From positions 1,762,988 through 1,826,987 of the forward strand of contig JAJEKV010000060.1 in assembly GCA_021234155.1 (NCBI GenBank): a DNA stretch of 64,000 bases, read 5' to 3'. Source of the stretch: Isoetes taiwanensis (taxonomy: Eukaryota > Streptophyta > Lycopodiopsida > Isoetales > Isoetaceae). Under the pieces are notes generated by a model. It saw only the letters and a program-made list of their open reading frames with translations. It ran no database searches and was not told the origin of the DNA. Of this stretch, positions 43,601 through 54,280 are shown piece by piece. Position 1 is the stretch's first letter. Each line of letters begins with the position of its first letter. A program made the translations under genes and the position numbers.

Positions 43601-45612
43601 GATTTCGTTGCATTGTCTCTAATAATCTGTCATATCGTTCTTCGTCTCAGTTCTTTGTCTTTTTTCTGTTCTCGCATTCTACAATAAGGGTTTTCTGTAG
43701 AAAGCCCCTTCTTTATGCAATGGGCCTCCACATATTAATTCTTGTGTATATATCTTTTGTAACTTGTACATGGTTGTTATAAATAGCCTTTGGCATGAAT
43801 TGTTCATTCCCATCTCACATTGTTCTCCCCTTATTTGCTCACATCTGTCTGTTTATGCAAGGAATCTTAATATATCATGTAATTTTTGTTTCATCAATGC
43901 ATTTACCATCTATCCATGGAGTACTTGCTAAAGCGCATTGTAATGTGTTTACTATTCGTCGGTACTTTGAATATGGGAGACTATTTACTTGTATATGACC
44001 AGAATGGACGTTTGTACACGACTCGTCTAGATTGAATATTGGAATTAGTCTCCACCATTTGACATACTAGTTTTTTAATGCCTCTTAGATCCAAAAGAAC
44101 CAAGGAGCGACTCTTTTGTGCCATTTCCAAGAAGCATGCACGGATTGGCATTGCCACAAACTGTACACTGGTCTTGGTTTTGTAGATGTATTAAGACGGC
44201 TTAGAACCTATAAGATTCTTGCATGGCGGACGAGATGTCAATGCTTTGTAAAAGGAGAATAACAACCATACTTAATTACCATAATATGAGACAAAAAACA
44301 TGGACCAACTTAGAACCCATAAAATGCTCTCATAATCTACTACTATGCAGTGGCGGCTCCAATAAAGGACATTCAGAGCACAAAAACATTGGCAGCCTAG
44401 GACACTCGTAGGATCAGATCCAACCATTCATAACTGGTTTTGGAGTTTCCAAGTGGTAAATCTAGCTAAGGTAGGATCAATCAGAAAAATAATGACCTCC
44501 AATGTTTGTTTCTTCAGAAAGTGGCATCTCCAATGTTTGTTTCTTCATAAAGTGGCATAGCTCATGTCATCCTTCCAAAAGTGCTATATGCAATTGGGAA
44601 ACTTGTATTTTGAAGATGTTAAAGTTGTTCTTCTATTTCTTTCGTTTCTTTATAGAAAGCATTAGTATAAGCTTTGAATTGGGTCTATGATTCCTTCAAA
44701 CTCAAATGTGAGATTGGCAACAATATGAATGGATTTTCTTGGGAGAAGTTACCACAATCTTCATTTCTTTGTAATCAACAAATGTGATAGTCAATGTCTG
44801 TGTCAGTACATATAGATCATGAACAAGGTGCACTCTGGACTACTCCGGACGTTGCATTCATCGGTCCTACAGCCCAGAGCCTCTAGTAGCCTCTCATTTC
44901 GATTATGGTCATTATGATGGGGGATGCCTATGAAATACGTGTGTGCCTAGGGTTTTGAAGTATGAAATATGCAGATTCAAACCTCGATCAAATTAATTCA
45001 ATGTCTTATACAACTAGTTGTGACGATCATCTTTGTCAGCATGCTAACATGACTATTTTTCCTATTGGATTTTCTTTCTATTTTTCTTCCTTTTTTATAA
45101 CAATCAATTCAATTTCTTTAGGGGTGTGGTCTATGGTTTTAGGTATGGTCATTATACATTTAAATCAAATCCCCTATTGCTGTTCTACATATCGGAGCTA
45201 AAAGACAAACTTAAAAGTTCTTATGGGCCATCCTTCTCCTTAATTAGAAGATGAAGAAGAAGATGATGATGGAGGGAGAGGGGGAGGGGGAAGGGGAGGA
45301 GGACTTGGAGGTTTTATATATGTAGTTAACGTATTGTTGAATTAAATTTTATTGATCTTACAACTCGGGATTGAGGATGGATGGCATTTTTACTAAAACA
45401 CTCCCACAAGTAAGATACGTGGGAGATTATTATGACGACTATCACTATACAATATGCTTATGAAGAAACATAATAGGTAGTAAATATGCTTTGGATTTTC
45501 TACGAGGGAATTGATTCATAAAGGGATAACGTTACTTTAAATTTTCAATTTTCTGGAGACTAGGATTCGATGTAAAGTGACATAATGCACCTTCAATCAA
45601 TGCTCATCCACC
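43601..45612. other. RALF 3' flank and intergenic DNA
   Basis: Likely RALF 3' UTR in the first few hundred bases, then AT-rich DNA with no recognised gene. A purine-rich stretch with GGAGGGAGAGGGGGAGGGGG lies near 45270-45305. Confidence 0.4.
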
Positions 45613-45760
45613 ATTTTTGGGTTGCCCCTAGGGGGCAAACCCTCGTTTATGTGGGTATGTGGGCATATTCAAGTATATGCTGGCATATACCTAGCATATG
45701 CTGATGACTGCTAAAAACTGGCTGCTGCCTATAAATGGTCGGTCATCCAGCCCCATTACG
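45613..45760 (+). repeat. Promoter-like duplicated segment, copy A (no SINE)
   Basis: It begins with an interrupted palindrome GGGTTGCCCC-TA-GGGGG CAAACCC, followed by TATGTGGGTATGTGGGCATA, CAAGTATATGC, CTATAAATGGTCGGTCATCC and AGCCCCATTA. Copy B lies at 49363-49680 with a SINE inside, and a weak third copy near 55195-55240. Here it directly abuts the ATG at 45761. Confidence 0.75.
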
Positions 45761-46392
45761 ATGGAGGAAGCAACGGAGGTAGATTTGGAGCTCACTCTTG
45801 GATTTACTCCCAAAATCACAAATCGAAAGCGGACAAAGCCAGCTTCTGATTCTTTATGCTTTTCGCATGATCAGGTCACAGGATGTTGTCTTGTGAAGTC
45901 CTTGCCAAAAAAAAAAGGGAAGAGGCATTTTAAAGGTGCTAAAACAACATGAAAATAACGTTGGAGCAAAGAAAAGAAGGAGAGTGCAAGTTGGAAAACA
46001 GATCTGCAAGCGTAGAAAGGTTAGATTTGAGAATGAAGTTATATCGGCCCCATCAGCGGAGAGCGATTGGGCAAAATGAAAGTGGTGTATATGGGCGATT
46101 GCGCCGTTTGAGAATCAAATGCCCAAATCAATACGAGGATTTTTATCCTCGCAAAACTTTGCAACATGTTGAGAGCTCCTTGTCGGATCCGCCTTGGGTT
46201 ACTACCAAAGGCGAGGGTAAAATCGTTAGCGGTTTCCTTTTGAGATATCACAAAGAATCTGTAAAAATTGTTTGCATTTGCCATGGAATCATATTCAGTC
46301 CTAGGGAGTTTGTGCGGCACGCCGCTGTGATTGTAGGGTTGGAATTTTGCACAATCTTTCCCTTGTTAACTTCAAGTGATGATGAACATTGA
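45761..46392 (+). pseudogene. NINJA/AFP-like adaptor gene with two frameshifts
   Basis: NINJA-family proteins link TIFY/JAZ-type or ABA regulators to the TOPLESS co-repressor in the nucleus. ATG at 45761 gives MEEATEVDLELTLGFTPKI; the LELTL is an EAR repression motif. After a run of 10 A near 45907 the coding frame shifts to LKQHENNVGAKKRRRVQVGK and VRFENEVISAPSAESDW, rich in basic residues. A second shift near 46075 leads to NQYEDFYPRKTLQHVESSLS. The C-terminal domain then reads PPWVTTKGEGKIVSGFLLRY and KESVKIVCICHGIIFSPREF, a clear TIFY/Jas-binding (domain C) signature of the family. The protein is shorter than typical NINJA proteins. Two shifts could be sequencing errors or true decay. Confidence 0.8.
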
Positions 46393-46492
46393 CGGAATGA
46401 AATACGGTGCAAATCCTTGACTTCCATTTCTTTTTGAACACCTTCATACTTTCACTTGATTTGTCTCACGAATGTTCATGCTATCTTTTCAG

Positions 46493-47670
46493 TTTGAGAT
46501 GACAAAGGGGGCCACGGAAGTTACAAACTTAAATTGAACTCATCGAGATTGATCTTTGAGATCCACACGCTTAGGGATGGCGGGCTTCTAGTCGAGGTTA
46601 GTTGTTGCTACTAGAAATTTTCTGTGCACCTCTTTCATAACCACATCTTGGTTTTGTCATCCACTAAAGCATATGTTAAAATACAAATATCAAAAGCATT
46701 GGTAAATTCCCTATTGCATGTAATTTAATGTATATGTTCTTTGTCACCATTTGGGTGATCTTAATTGTTGGCGACTTGATGGGAACGACCATGTTGTATA
46801 TGGTGAAGAGGAGGCTGCTTGGGACATGGATCCTTATTGATGGCGGACATGCCTACTTCGGGTTGTCGGGGAAGATGATATGATGACTATTAAGTATCGA
46901 GTTCAAGTATCTTGGTTGTTTAATGTATGGTCCTTAATTGCGGAATGATCATGACCCTTCACGCCTTCTTGCTTTGAAACACCATGCAAGTTGCTTAGGT
47001 TCCTGCATGCAGTGCAGTTCACTTCAAGTTGATGAGAGGGTCGGGCTATCTTTGGTAAGTGGTTAGGCCTTTCTTCTTGCGGGATGATAGAATGTAACTA
47101 AAAGTTTATTTTTCGCAGGCTGGTGATTTGATTGGGTTCTTTGGACTTGGATGATCCTTCTGGCGTAAAAGCGGTACCCTTTGAAAGCAACTTTCCCGCG
47201 ACTTGGCATCCCTACACCAATTCCCAGCAAAGAACATCAACGCTGTGCAGCAAGCATTAATGCAGCACATATGGTGCTAATGGGATATGAACATGATATT
47301 GATGAGGTGATATTTCTGGGCAACATATATTTGCAATTTTTTGCTATGCTTACAAAGTAATGGTTATAGAACATTGTTTAAAGCAGGTGGTGCAGACACT
47401 TTTAAATTGTCTGGATGATCCACAATTGCCACTTCTTCAGTGGCAAGAGTGTATGGCTGTGTTAGCAGCAAGGCTTCCAAAGCAACTGAAGGCGGAGGTA
47501 ATTTATCTACTTGTATAATGCCCTTTTATGTCTTCTGTATAAATTAACTTTTCTTACAATCTTGACAATAACTGCAGCTTGATACGATATTTAAAGATTA
47601 TGAGACCTCATCCAACAAAAGACAGGGAGGTGCAGACTTTCCAGCAAAGTCTCTCTATGCAGCACTAGAG
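46493..47670 (+). pseudogene. ACC: Acetyl-CoA carboxylase (homomeric) gene fragment with introns
   Basis: Exon blocks of the multidomain plant ACCase, which makes malonyl-CoA, in order. 46493-46596: HGSYKLKLNSSRLIFEIHTL, RDGGLLVE, one base missing in a G-run. About 46769-46900: LDGNDHVVYGEEEAA and ILIDG, damaged. About 46943-47054: NDHDPSRLLA and TPCKLLRFLHAV, damaged. 47119-47306: LGIPTPIPSKEHQRCAASIN and AAHMVLMGYEHDIDE. 47387-47497: NCLDDPQLPLLQWQECMAVL and AARLPKQLKAE, intact. 47578-47670: LDTIFKDYETSSNKRQGGAD and FPAKSLYAALE, intact. Introns have GT..AG borders. The biotinylation motif MKM expected before exon 47119 is absent. The N-terminal biotin carboxylase and C-terminal carboxyltransferase domains are not in the window. 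Confidence 0.88.
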
Positions 47671-48295
47671 GTAATGCTTTTCCTTAAAACATTCCAAGGC
47701 ATTGCCATCCAAGTGAATTAATCTAATAGATTGATTTACTCTTTTTAGAATTGTATCATTGCAATAGCATGTTGGATTGCACAACCGATCTCTTTTTCAA
47801 AATGGCAATGGATCCCTATCGTGCTAAATATAAACCTGAGGTCACATCTGCTGCATTCCATGCTTGTTTAGATCGGCTTCTACCTTGTACCTTGCACTTT
47901 GTGCTTAGAGACTATAGACACTGTATATTAATCAAATAAGCCACATCATCTATAGTATTTTCTTGTGCATCTTCATCTCCTTATAGTGACATATCTTGCA
48001 CTTTGTGCTTGGTCAAGCTCGAGTATGAACTTTAATTCCAATTCAAACTCATATATGTAATAAGATTTCAGATGGAACATAAATATATTCTAGGAATACT
48101 GTTAACGTTGGCAGAAAATTTAAGTGCTTGAAGTGGTACTTAACTTCTCTGATCATTTTTATATTTAAGTCTATTCATCATTGGATGTGATTATGCCACC
48201 GTTTCTACGTGAAAGGTCTTGATCAACTATATATAAGGGATAACAAAGTGTTAGCGCTTGATAGCAACAACAAACATGTTTGAAAGCAATTAAGT
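47671..48295. other. No recognised gene after the ACCase fragment
   Basis: ACCase homology stops at about 47670, although TTTTTAG near 47750 looks like an acceptor. The ORF at 47751-47939 does not continue the ACCase sequence and is not recognised. Confidence 0.4.
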
Positions 48296-49185
48296 AACAT
48301 TCTAGAATGTGACTCGCATGAAACCAACAAACCGCCCACTTAGACTTGCTTCTCATTCATCTCAGCAGATTTTCTACAATGGTGGATAGTGGGTAGCCGC
48401 ACACATGCGAACTACCCCAAAAAATAAAGGGAAAATCCAATTATATTATTTGGACCCCAACAAAATACAATGCTAATAGAGATTGGGCTAGTGTACCTGC
48501 CGAAAGCTTATCACCGGGATTAAAAAACCCCGCCCTTTCGGGTTTTCGAGGAAAAACCCTAGTGATAAGCCTTCGGCAAGGGGACATGGACAAGCATAAA
48601 GGCATAAAAATCGGCTCCCAAAACCCACGAATGGAAAAGCAGAAGCGGATGCATTTCGCTAACTTTTGTACGCACATCACCAACAAAACAACAAGACAAA
48701 ACAAACCTCCCGAGTGGAGGGGCTGATTCTGTAGCGTGCCCACGCGATAAAAATACAAAAACAAAGAAGGGGGAGGGTGGGTTCAAAGAGAATAAAGGTC
48801 TTCTTGAGAGAGAAGAGGAAGCGCCGATGAAATGTTGATGCAGAATCGCGCCTAAAATAGCAAACTCCCAACCAGAATGGGCATGCGCCGCCCGCATGCA
48901 TGCGTTATGCATGCTCGTCCCATTCTAGAATGGCGATCCGATGTCTCGGATCGATGGGATTCTAGAATGGGACTCGCATGAAACCAACAAACTGCCCGAA
49001 TACCAAAGGACTTCCTTACAAACTAGGATCGAGGACGAAGGTCACAGGACGAAGGCTAAAGGCCGGAAAAGGACAACAAGAAAGAAACGCCAAATTGGTT
49101 AAACCAAGCAGGGAGAAGCCCCTCCCCTGCCTGGGAAACAAATCAAAGAGAATAAGGTACTGCTGAGAGAGAAGAGGAAGAGGAT
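48296..49185 (-). repeat. R1 repeat, copy at 48.3 kb
   Basis: It starts with CATTCTAGAATGTGACTCGC and contains the GCTTATCAC/GTGATAAGC hairpin (48499-48577), GGGGGAGGGTGGG, GAAGCGCCGATGA, GCCGCCCGCATGCATGCG and CCCATTCTAGAATGG. A perfect hairpin CGATCCGA-TGTC-TCGGATCG (48933-48952) follows, then GATTCTAGAATGGGACTCGC begins a second, partial unit (48957-49185). It carries no ORF with codon structure. Confidence 0.8.
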
Positions 49186-49362
49186 TACTAAGAATATTTG
49201 TTTATTTGCTTCTACGAATATATAATTGTAAGTTTGCTTCAGTATACATCCAATACGCTACACTATTAGGGATACTTATTGCTATGCATTTTAGCAAAAA
49301 ATATACCAAATTCAAGATGCCAGGCTGAGGGAACAACCCACTTTCGCGCTTTGTTTATAAAT

Positions 49363-49715
49363 TTTTGGGTTGCCCCTAGGGGGGCAAACCCTCGTTTATG
49401 TGGGTATGTGGGCATATTCAAGTATATGTGGGCATATTCAAGTATATGCTGTCAGCCTTCCGAAAAGGCTACACTGTAACAGCGTGATGTGCTAGTAGCA
49501 CCCTTTTAGGGAGCTCGCCCATGCTACACAAGTCCAGGGGCCTTATGGCACAAAGGACATAAATGTATTCTATTCTATTCTATTCTATTCTATTCTATTC
49601 TATACCTAGCATATCTTTGATATTGCTAAAAGCGGTTCTTGTCTTGCCTGTAAATGGTCGGTCATCCAGCCCCATTATCAGCCTGCTACACAAATGCTAT
49701 CCGCTGGACTTGGCT
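49363..49715 (+). repeat. Promoter-like duplicated segment, copy B, carrying a SINE
   Basis: It starts with GGGTTGCCCCTAGGGGGGCA, a copy of 45613-45760 with TGTGGGCATATTCAAGTATA repeated twice. It is then interrupted by 49449-49602 and resumes with ATACCTAGCATAT, TAAATGGTCGGTCATCCAGC and CCCATTATC. It precedes the ORF at 49716. Confidence 0.75.
49449..49602 (+). mobile_element. SINE-like insertion with (TATTC)n tail
   Basis: About 150 bases absent from the paralogous site near 45680. The 3' end is GTCCAGG, GGCC-TTAT-GGC, ACAAAGGACATAAATG and seven (TATTC)-type units, the same layout as the LINE at 2.6 kb. No clear Pol III boxes were seen. A target-site duplication is not clean; a few bases of the empty site (GGCAT) are missing. 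Confidence 0.7.
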
Positions 49716-50009
49716 ATGGCTTCTGCACCTCGGATTCTGCCCTCCCTTCCGCGCCTTCCGTCAGGATTCTGGCGAGTTGAGCACATGTTTATCCCTTCCT
49801 TATACCCTCTAGGGCATAATCTCATCTCCCTTAATCTCAGCTATGCAACTCTTGACGATTTGGGAGATTTTTGCCCTTCTTTCTTTACCGCTCAGCTCAT
49901 CCAAATAGGTGACTATAATGCTACCCAGCTATGGACGCCAGGAAAGCTCCCCTTTATTCATCGGATATGGATTCTTTTCGCTTTCTTGATATGTTTTATC
50001 CGTCTATGA
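49716..50009 (+). CDS. Hypothetical protein, 97 aa
   Basis: ATG at 49716 gives MASAPRILPSLPRLPSGFWR, then HMFIPSLYPLGHNLISLNLS, with no recognised domain. The frame ending at 50009 may be wrong near the end: the alternative frame reads DSFRFLDMFYPSMNPKVYNL. It sits downstream of copy B of the promoter-like segment, as the NINJA-like gene does of copy A, though the two ORFs are unrelated. Confidence 0.3.
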   Translation: MASAPRILPSLPRLPSGFWRVEHMFIPSLYPLGHNLISLNLSYATLDDLGDFCPSFFTAQLIQIGDYNATQLWTPGKLPFIHRIWILFAFLICFIRL

Positions 50010-53000
50010 ACCCTAAAGTCTATAATCTATAGAGCGTGATTACGGTGAGTTGCATGTGGAGGTATCGGTTTAGGGTTTGCATATATGCACATCAAATGGT
50101 AGGCGGTCAGTAGGATTCAAAGCGAAATCGGATGTGTTGAGCGTTTACGAGCCAAGACCGTCCAGAACCTTTGGTTGTAAGATGCTTCAACTTTGGCCAG
50201 AGCGAGAGATAAACATGTTAAGATCTATTGGGGGTTCCAACTACACTTCATTCAGTTGTCTCTGCTCATATATGGCGGAAGATATGTGAGGCAAGATGCA
50301 TGCGACCCGAATATAACCGCATCACTTGCCATGTTGATCAGCTGCAGAGGCGGGCTCGGATCTACACGAGGATTACTTTTGAAATCAAAGCATCCTTCTT
50401 TGTTGCCAACACCTTTGTAGGAGAAATAAATGTAAAGGGATTGCCTTTTTGCAACTAAGATGCCCTTTGCCATTGATGAAAGCTTGATGAAGACTTAAAG
50501 GTAGGCCCGGTGATTCTTGTATGCTCACCAATCGTAAAAGCTGCGATATGGTGAGGAAAAGATCTAAGAATGGAGCGAAACCATCTATATATAGTGCGCA
50601 ATCGCATGCGATTATGATGAGATAAATCTATGGTATGTAGCCACTTTTAGATAATCTGAGATAAATATGCAAAGCCAAAATAGGTTGCCGACACATTGAT
50701 TTCGGTTTATACGTGATGTTAATTTGGAATAACAGATTCTAGAACTTCGAGACAATTGTCTAGGCTTAAGAACAGCAAGGACATGGGCTATATTTAAGTG
50801 GCAATGCTCTAGTTGGGACTATGTGCGCTATTTATCATGCCATCAAATACACAGGAATTGTTACTTGCCTTTTTTGCTTGCAAAAATGGGACCCCCGATT
50901 GGCAAATGCACCTGTGGTAAGCTTCTTTTTTTACTCATGCAACGATGTTGAAGGAAGTCGGGCTTTTGATATATGCAAAGATCATCTTTTTGCAGGAATT
51001 GATGACTCTGCCAAACTATGATGCATGGGGAAAGCAGGCCACCAATACTGGCATGTTGTTTGTGGTAAGGTTTTATCTTGATTTTCGAGTTTTTTATTTT
51101 GATGATTGTTCTGCTCTAAATGCAGTTGCTACCTTCGGCCTTGTCCTTTGATTTTTTAGTGCAGCCCAATCACCAGATTTGCATTGCCCAGCTGAACTAC
51201 GGTTCTGCTAAAATGTCGAAAGAGGTCAAATCTTCTTTCATTTCATAGCCTGCGTGCCTGGACATCTGTGCATCATAACTGAATAGAATAGATATTTAGC
51301 TGTCAGAATTCATCACAAAGGTTTATGGTGTGAATAATTTCATGACTGACAGAATACATCCCAGACGGTAAAAGTTCCTTTACATCTTCTGGGTGTCGAT
51401 GCTTAATATGGAATGTATCCATAGTTATTAGTTAGCTATGCTAATGTTCTAAGAAAAGCAGTTTGTTTCATGTTGGTTTGCATTTGGCCATGATTATTCT
51501 TACGTTTGTATGTGTTGTGCATGTTTTTTGTTTCCATTTTGGATTGTTGTTTGTGGCCATCCATGGCCATGATTTTGCTTAAATCTTCAAGATGGTTAGC
51601 CATGATTTTACTTGCCACAGTGTTATCAAGATTCATGTAGAGAAGGCGAGATGGGCTGGACACACTCCCGGACAGCAAAAATCCAATCTTCTTTCTTTCA
51701 AGCTAATCATTTACGCGATCATTTTAGGTTTGTTAAGCTTCCTGCATGTTTTCTCAGAATTTGTGCACGAAATTGGAATAGATCTATGCGATTTCTTATT
51801 TTTGTATCGTTGTAGTTGTTTCTGCCAGTACTGTAGTTGATATTTTCTGCCCTGCGACTAACTCCCCTTTTCCGTTTTTAGAGAAGCTCAGATACAGGAG
51901 CATTTTTTTGTATGCAATGCTAGCAGTTGCGGAGATGTTTGCTTGAATATTTGAATGTTGCTAGCTTGCCCTTACTAAGGGACGATTTGCCTATGCATGT
52001 TTTCGACAGAGTAAGCCCACATCTTTGAGGATTCATGATTAGCCAAGTAAGCTCCACTAGATTATTTCTTCTTTTCATCTTTGCTCCCTTGAGCTGTTTA
52101 GCAATGTAGGCAATGTCTGCTTTCCATTCCCGCACCTTTGCATGGCTGCTTTTGATGGTTTTGTCTTCTGCCTGTTGCCTCTTTTGTGAAAGACACAACA
52201 CTCATGATGTTTTCTCTTAGGAACAGTCTCTTGGCAAATAGATGCATAATATTCTGGAGGGTTATGGAACTTTTGGACAAGATATTGTGGAGGGATCTTA
52301 TTTCAGATGCTTTACGTCAACATTTTTGGGCCATAAATGAAACTGCCCTTCATAAATGAAGAAGAAACATTTGTAAACTTGGAGACAGGTATTGTACTTA
52401 TCTTTATGGCTCTTATAATAGAAGTCAAATTTTGAGTTGCAAGACAAATTCCATAATAACTAGAGCTAATTTTGTCGTAAAGGTTGTCCTAATGTTGGAG
52501 TATTTATAGTTTAAATATGATATACAATGTTGAGAAGCAATAGATTTTTGTGTTGAGTGGGCACTTTTTCAGTGAGCGGGTTTGCGATCGCCCTTCCGGC
52601 TTCTTTGTAATTGTTTAAGGTTCAGCTATGCTCTTTTTTTAATTTTGCTATTCCCTTGGTGAAGGAACAAGTTCGGCTGCACATTACAAATGCATAACGT
52701 GGCGACTATGCGGTCGATTTTGGAGCAACAAATGATTGTCGATTTCCTAAATCCTGTTTGTTCTTTTTACCCCTAGTGAAATCCGTGGCTATGGAAGACA
52801 CTGTTCATTCCTATTTCGTCTCAACCTAACATTAATCGAGGTGTCGGTTCTCAAATTTTGTGATGCAAAATTTGTTTATATCCGTGTATTATTGTGTTGC
52901 TTTTCATTTGTTGTTAGTATTCATTCCTTTTTAAGTTTGCAGCTTTGAATATAGCCTCTTCAGATACATGAAATGATAAATGATTTGACATCTTGCAACA

Positions 53001-53236
53001 GATTGCATCAATACAAATCTTCTTTTACTACCATATTTGAGGTTATTGAAGATGATGCTCAGGCATTAGAACTTACGAAAAATATTAAATATATCTTGAT
53101 AGCTAGGGGTATAGAGACACTATAGAGTATATGGATGCAATAGATATTAGACAACAAAGATGCCATTTTGTTTAGCAAAATTCACTTGATTCATCTTCCT
53201 TAATTACAACGACATGTTTGCTATGTCTCTTGATAC
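50010..53236. other. Region with exon-like pieces but no assignable gene
   Basis: Open pieces with coding feel are at 50245-50458 (MRPEYNRITCHVDQLQRRAR, then IYTRITFEIKASFFVANTF) and at 50998-51066 (LMTLPNYDAWGKQATNTGML), the latter between AG and GT. Another, 51171-51230, encodes QPNHQICIAQLNYGSAKMSK. These may be exons of one or more decayed genes; I cannot name them. The remainder is AT-rich. Confidence 0.3.
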
Positions 53237-54280
53237 ATTCTAGAATGGGACTCGCAAGAAACCAACAAAGCGCCCGATAGATAGGCTTCTCATTCATCTC
53301 AGCAGATTTTCTACAATGGTGGACAGTGGGTAGCCGCACACATGCGAACTACCCACGAAAAATAAAGGGAAAATCCAATTATATCATTTGGACCCCAAAA
53401 CAAATACAATGCTAATAGACGAGTGGCTGATGTACCTGCCGAAAGCTTATCACCGGGATTAAAAAACCCCGCCCTTTCGGGTTTTCAAGGAAAAACCCTA
53501 GTGATAAGCCTTCGGCAAGGGGCTTAGACAAACGTAAGGCATAGAATCGCTCCCAAAAACCTCCGCATGGAGAAGTCGAAACGGATGCCGCTCGCCAACC
53601 TGTACCTGCACATCACCAACACAACAAACGAGAAACATACCAGAGAATAACATCACCCAGCGGGTGGAGAAAAAGCATCACCCAGCGGGTGGAAAAACAT
53701 GATAAACAGAACTTGTACAATAAACAAAGAAGGGGGAGGGTGGGTTCAAAGAGAATAAGGTGCTGGCGAGAGAAGAGGAAGCGCCGATGAGGCGTGGATC
53801 TGGCTTAGCGCTGAAATAGCGAACTCCCAACCCAAAAGCGGGCATCGCCGCCCGCATGCATGCATGACATGCATGCTCGTCCCATTCTAGAATGGCGATC
53901 CGATGTCTCGGATCGATGCGATTCTAGAATGGGACTATAAGAAACCAACAAAGCGCCCGACTACGGAGAACTTCCTTACAAACTAGGATCAAGGACGAGG
54001 TCACAGGACAAGGCCAAAGGCCAGTAAAGGATAGCAAGAAAGATACGCCAAATTGGCTAAACCAGGCAGGAAGAAGCCCCTCCCCTGCCTGGAAACAATT
54101 CAAAGAGAATAAGGTACTGCTGAGAGAAGAGGAAGCGCCGATGAGACGTGGATGCAGAAACGCGCCTGAAACAGCGAACTCCCAACCCAAAACGGGCATG
54201 CGCCGCCCGCATGCATGCATGACATGCATGCTCGTCCCATTCTAGAATGGCGATCCGATGTCTCGGATCGATGCGATTAT
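53237..54280 (-). repeat. R1 repeat, copy at 53.2 kb with internal tandem duplication
   Basis: It starts CATTCTAGAATGGGACTCGC. The GCTTATCAC/GTGATAAGC hairpin is at 53438-53516. The block running from GAGAAGAGGAAGCGCCGATG to the CGATCCGA-TGTC-TCGGATCG hairpin occurs twice, ending at about 53934 and 54275. ATCACCCAGCGGGTGGA is also doubled near 53655-53690. An antisense ORF across the second block is not supported as coding. Confidence 0.8.

Noticed and set aside
43309-43622. Alternative-frame ORFs over the RALF gene
   Set aside because: They are shadows of the RALF frame, which alone has a signal peptide, the YISY motif and ordered Cys.
44970-45000. GATTCAAACC-like string considered as a tRNA T-arm
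   Set aside because: No acceptor stem, D-arm or anticodon arm can be placed around it.
48933-48952. CGATCCGA-TGTC-TCGGATCG considered as a bacterial-type terminator or att site
   Set aside because: It has no T-tract, is repeated in every R1 copy, and lies in plant DNA.
53924-54229. Antisense 101-aa ORF in the R1 copy
   Set aside because: Not maintained in the other R1 copies; the conserved features are hairpins and palindromes, not codons.
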